A stretch of 64,000 bases of DNA from Lanius collurio (taxonomy: Eukaryota; Chordata; Aves; Passeriformes; Laniidae): contig JACBWW010000003.1 in the NCBI GenBank assembly GCA_020086605.1, positions 2,045,586 through 2,109,585 of the forward strand, given 5' to 3'. Below the pieces are notes generated by a model. The model was not told the origin of the DNA and ran no database searches. It worked only from the letters and a program-made list of their open reading frames with translations. The position numbers and the translations under genes were made by a program. Numbering within the stretch: the stretch's first letter is position 1; each line of letters starts with the position of its first letter. This document shows positions 61,201 to 64,000 of the stretch, piece after piece.

Positions 61201-64000
61201 GAAAACAAAGAATGCAAGGTGTTGCATTAATAATGCCACTAATAATTGATCATGAAGGAGTAAACTGATTTTTTAGAGAAAAGAATTTCCTAAACAAATA
61301 AAAAATCTAAGAAAGTGGGGATGAAGGGACAGAAAGCCCTCTTTCCTTCTTTCCCCCATTTATTTTTTTCGGAGGGCCATGATGAATCATCTATCTCTTG
61401 TGACTTGCAGGAATGATCTTACTGTCCAAATGGCTTAAAGAGAGCTTCACTAGGAAAGAAAATAATCAATAGGATGAGATATTAAAAGGGAATTTTTTCC
61501 CTTCTTACTCCAGGCAGCCCTGTCAACTCTCTATTGAATTTATGATCTACAGGAAATTAAACATTGACAGCATCACCCGCAAAGATAAGCATATATTGCT
61601 TAGGGTTAATGACTTGCTGAATTTTCTAAATCAAGCTATGTATACATTAGTACCTCAGATTTTTATCCAGTGACTGTTGGCAAGTAACCATGGATAATGA
61701 TAGCAAATGAAAATTCCTTTTATAAATGACAGAGTCGTGCTGTTGCATTTTAAGCTCTGGCTTTCCAAATATCTGCCTACTGTCTTGGCAAAGCTCATTT
61801 ACATGTGTGCAGTATTTTGTTTGAATAACATAATTGTTGTGTCATCCACTTTTGCACACACTTATGGAGCCTTAGAAAACGAATTAGAGATGCTGAAGCA
61901 GTTTGCATTCTAGCAGATTTGGAAACATGTGCCCATGGTAGACTCCAAATTCATAATTAAGCATCTAAATTAATTGCTCTATTAAAAAAAATTCTGGGCT
62001 CTCAGGAGTCCCTTTATTTGCTTGAGATATACTGACCTTAAAATTAGGCATCTGCAGCTGTAATCAGACTTTTTCTTAACTTTACAGCTTCCCCAGAGCT
62101 GCAGGCTCCTTTGAGCTAGAGGCTTAAACAGATTGATTGAGCCCAGGACTTTTTTAGTTTGCTTCTGTTTTACATCACATAGTAGGGGCAGGCTAGAGGC
62201 AGGTCTGTATCCTTTTCCTTTCCGTGATATCAAAGACAAGTTGCCTTTCCAGACTTGCCTCGTTGGCCTACTGGAGGGAGGCTCCTTGATCACCAGGGCG
62301 CGATGCCCTTTGTGAAAGCTGTGCCACAAGACTGGGGATGATCTGTGGGAACTGGTTGATAAGGGAAGGGCTGTGTGATACATACACAAACAGAGAGAAT
62401 TGCTACTCTTGACATTTAGGTTATCTCTTTAGAAAAAAGAGGGAGAGAAGCTCCACACAAAATGTTCCAAATGATCTGGAGGAGCCTGCATATTTCCACT
62501 GGCCCTAGGAGGGAGCCTCATTTGTCAGTCTAAACCAGACATCTAAAATTCATGCAGTAGTTCTCCAGTGTGGCAGTCAGAGTTACTGTAGATACTGTTT
62601 TCTTACTGTTTTCTGTACACTACCTATGTGATCTATTCATTTTTCACTAAAATTGAAGCAGGCATTTGAAAACCAGGTTTATTTTTTGTTTTAATGAGGA
62701 AGAAGAGAGGCAGAGAAAAAGCAGTCTTGCCAAAACTGCAGGAAGAATCTTCAGAGCAAAGAACATTTCCTTTGGGATGCATAATGATGGTACATGCATC
62801 TACTTTAACTTTTCTTCCTTTGAAGGCCTCTCTTTAGGCACTGGTCAGACACAACTATCCCTTGCTTGTGTGAGCTGAAAAGATTAAAGCCTAGATTGGT
62901 TTAGTGTGCTTGGTTGGTATTTTTTTTTCTTTTTTGTTTGTTTTTTTTTTAACTCTATTACTTGAAGCCTCTGGGGTTGACACAATAATAAAAGGAATAA
63001 AATCCAGGTCAAGTATATAGCACTTCTGATAATCCATCACACTGGCACTGGATTACCAGAAAAAAGAAATCCAAAACATAAACATGGTGTTTGAGTAAAA
63101 TTTCCTTGGAAATTGCACAAAAAAAAAAAAGGGAGAATTTTTGCAATAATAATTTCTCCCTCTTTCTGCTTTGTATCTAAGACATTTTGTGGCTTTATCA
63201 GTGTTTTCCAAACAAAACTACAAATTTCAAAATGAGGTGGCAGACCAAATATAGTTAATACAGACAAGAAATAGACCTTTCCCTTGTATGCTTCTCCCTC
63301 TCCACCACTCTCATCCTCTCAAAATCCTGTCAGTCAAAGCCACAATCAACAAAAGAACTTAGATATAGGATTAAATAGAAGAAACATTCTTCATTCCTGC
63401 TTTGAAGGGTGCTGAAGGCTTGTTATGAAAGACAAATGTTGTGACTCTGACAGAGGCACAAGCACTATGGTAGTAACATCTCTTCCCAGCCAAGAGTTAA
63501 CCTTGTTGAAACCATTTTGGTTTATCAGCCAGAAGAAAAGCCAAAGATATTCACTTTTCCAAAAGGAAGAGTATCAGTCTGATCCCTGCATGTGCACCTA
63601 CCAGTTAGTGAGACTTTAAAGAAATCTATCTGGTAAACTCAAAGTTGGCATAATTTCAAGACTGCAATTTGTCTGTATAACTGATAGGGCACTTTGGCTT
63701 TAAGTAAAGAACAGATGATGAACAAAAGTATATAAATCATTTGTCATATGGCAGATTCAAAGTAGGTGAAAAGCCAGTATTTTATCACAGTTGCAGTTTC
63801 AGTGGCAGTTTAGACTTTACCAATCTTCAAGAAGAATTGAGCATTTATGGAAACATGACCATCAGAGCAAGAATAGTACTAATAAGAAAAGTAGTGATAG
63901 TAATGCAGGTTGTCGTACTTCAGTCTTTGTTTTCTCTTTGGGTTTTGAACAGGCTAACTATGTTTCTATTTAGAGGCCATTAAGGCAGCTTTTTTCGTAA
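52281..64000. other. Unique non-coding DNA
   Basis: No coding exon of a known family, RNA gene or transposon was recognised. It includes (GGTTT)n at 55243-55270, two candidate exons (56540-56665 and the acceptor at 60708/60709), a GC-richer patch at about 58230-58430, and T-rich runs near 62920-62952. The absence of CR1 over nearly 12 kb is notable against the rest of the window but may be chance. Confidence 0.5.
55243..55270. repeat. (GGTTT)n microsatellite
   Basis: Four to five imperfect GGTTT units (tgggtttgttggtttggttt...). Short simple repeat. Confidence 0.85.

Noticed and set aside
61982..62389. A 135-codon open frame on minus
   Set aside because: It resembles no family I know, lacks splice or promoter context, and its length is within chance expectation for 64 kb read in six frames.
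1..64000. CRISPR arrays, tRNA, rRNA, snRNA genes and prokaryotic operons
   Set aside because: I looked for spaced direct-repeat arrays and for the familiar internal promoter or snRNA phrases and saw none. The genome type makes operons inapplicable. A covariance-model scan would be needed to exclude diverged tRNA-like or snoRNA sequences.

Overview
This window looks like a stretch of bird nuclear genome. The main evidence is at least nine dispersed CR1 LINE fragments. Several have the avian CR1 3' end: wording of the type 'gatgatctttaaggtccctt' followed by a short tail of ATTCTRTG-like octamers. There is also a 568-bp LTR of a type I recognise from bird endogenous retroviruses. I see no operons or other prokaryotic structure. 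The DNA is mostly AT-rich and unique, as expected for an intergenic or large-intron region, and I could not recognise a host protein-coding exon of any known family on either strand.

Layout. 1-9.7 kb: unique AT-rich DNA with one short CR1 scrap and simple repeats. 9.7-14.7 kb: a CR1-rich block holding a 3'-end copy, a copy that keeps ORF1 but has lost ORF2, and a minus-strand copy with the end of ORF2. 17.3-18.2 kb: the only CpG-rich island, interrupted by a 398-base assembly gap (17739-18136). It is followed by a possible untranslated first exon ending in a good splice donor at 18445/18446, then about 0.8 kb of extremely T- and G/T-rich DNA and a TG-rich tract. This is the best candidate for a promoter and transcription start, and the rest of the window to the right could be its first intron. 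23.6-25.8 kb: an ERV-type LTR and two CR1 3' ends. 29.05-29.56 kb: a CR1 copy with the last part of its reverse-transcriptase ORF. 42.35-42.40 kb: a short interstitial telomeric repeat. 45.8 kb and 52.2 kb: two more CR1 3' ends. The remainder is unique DNA with a few candidate exons, hairpins, G-rich tracts and homeodomain-site clusters, all of low confidence.

How it works together: no pathway or operon is visible. The only plausible functional unit is the CpG island and the transcription unit it may start. The mobile elements are all old, truncated and apparently inactive. I found no convincing undescribed system. The items most worth checking are the CpG island with its missing sequence and skewed flank, the interstitial telomere tract, the ORF2-deleted CR1, and two perfect or near-perfect hairpins.
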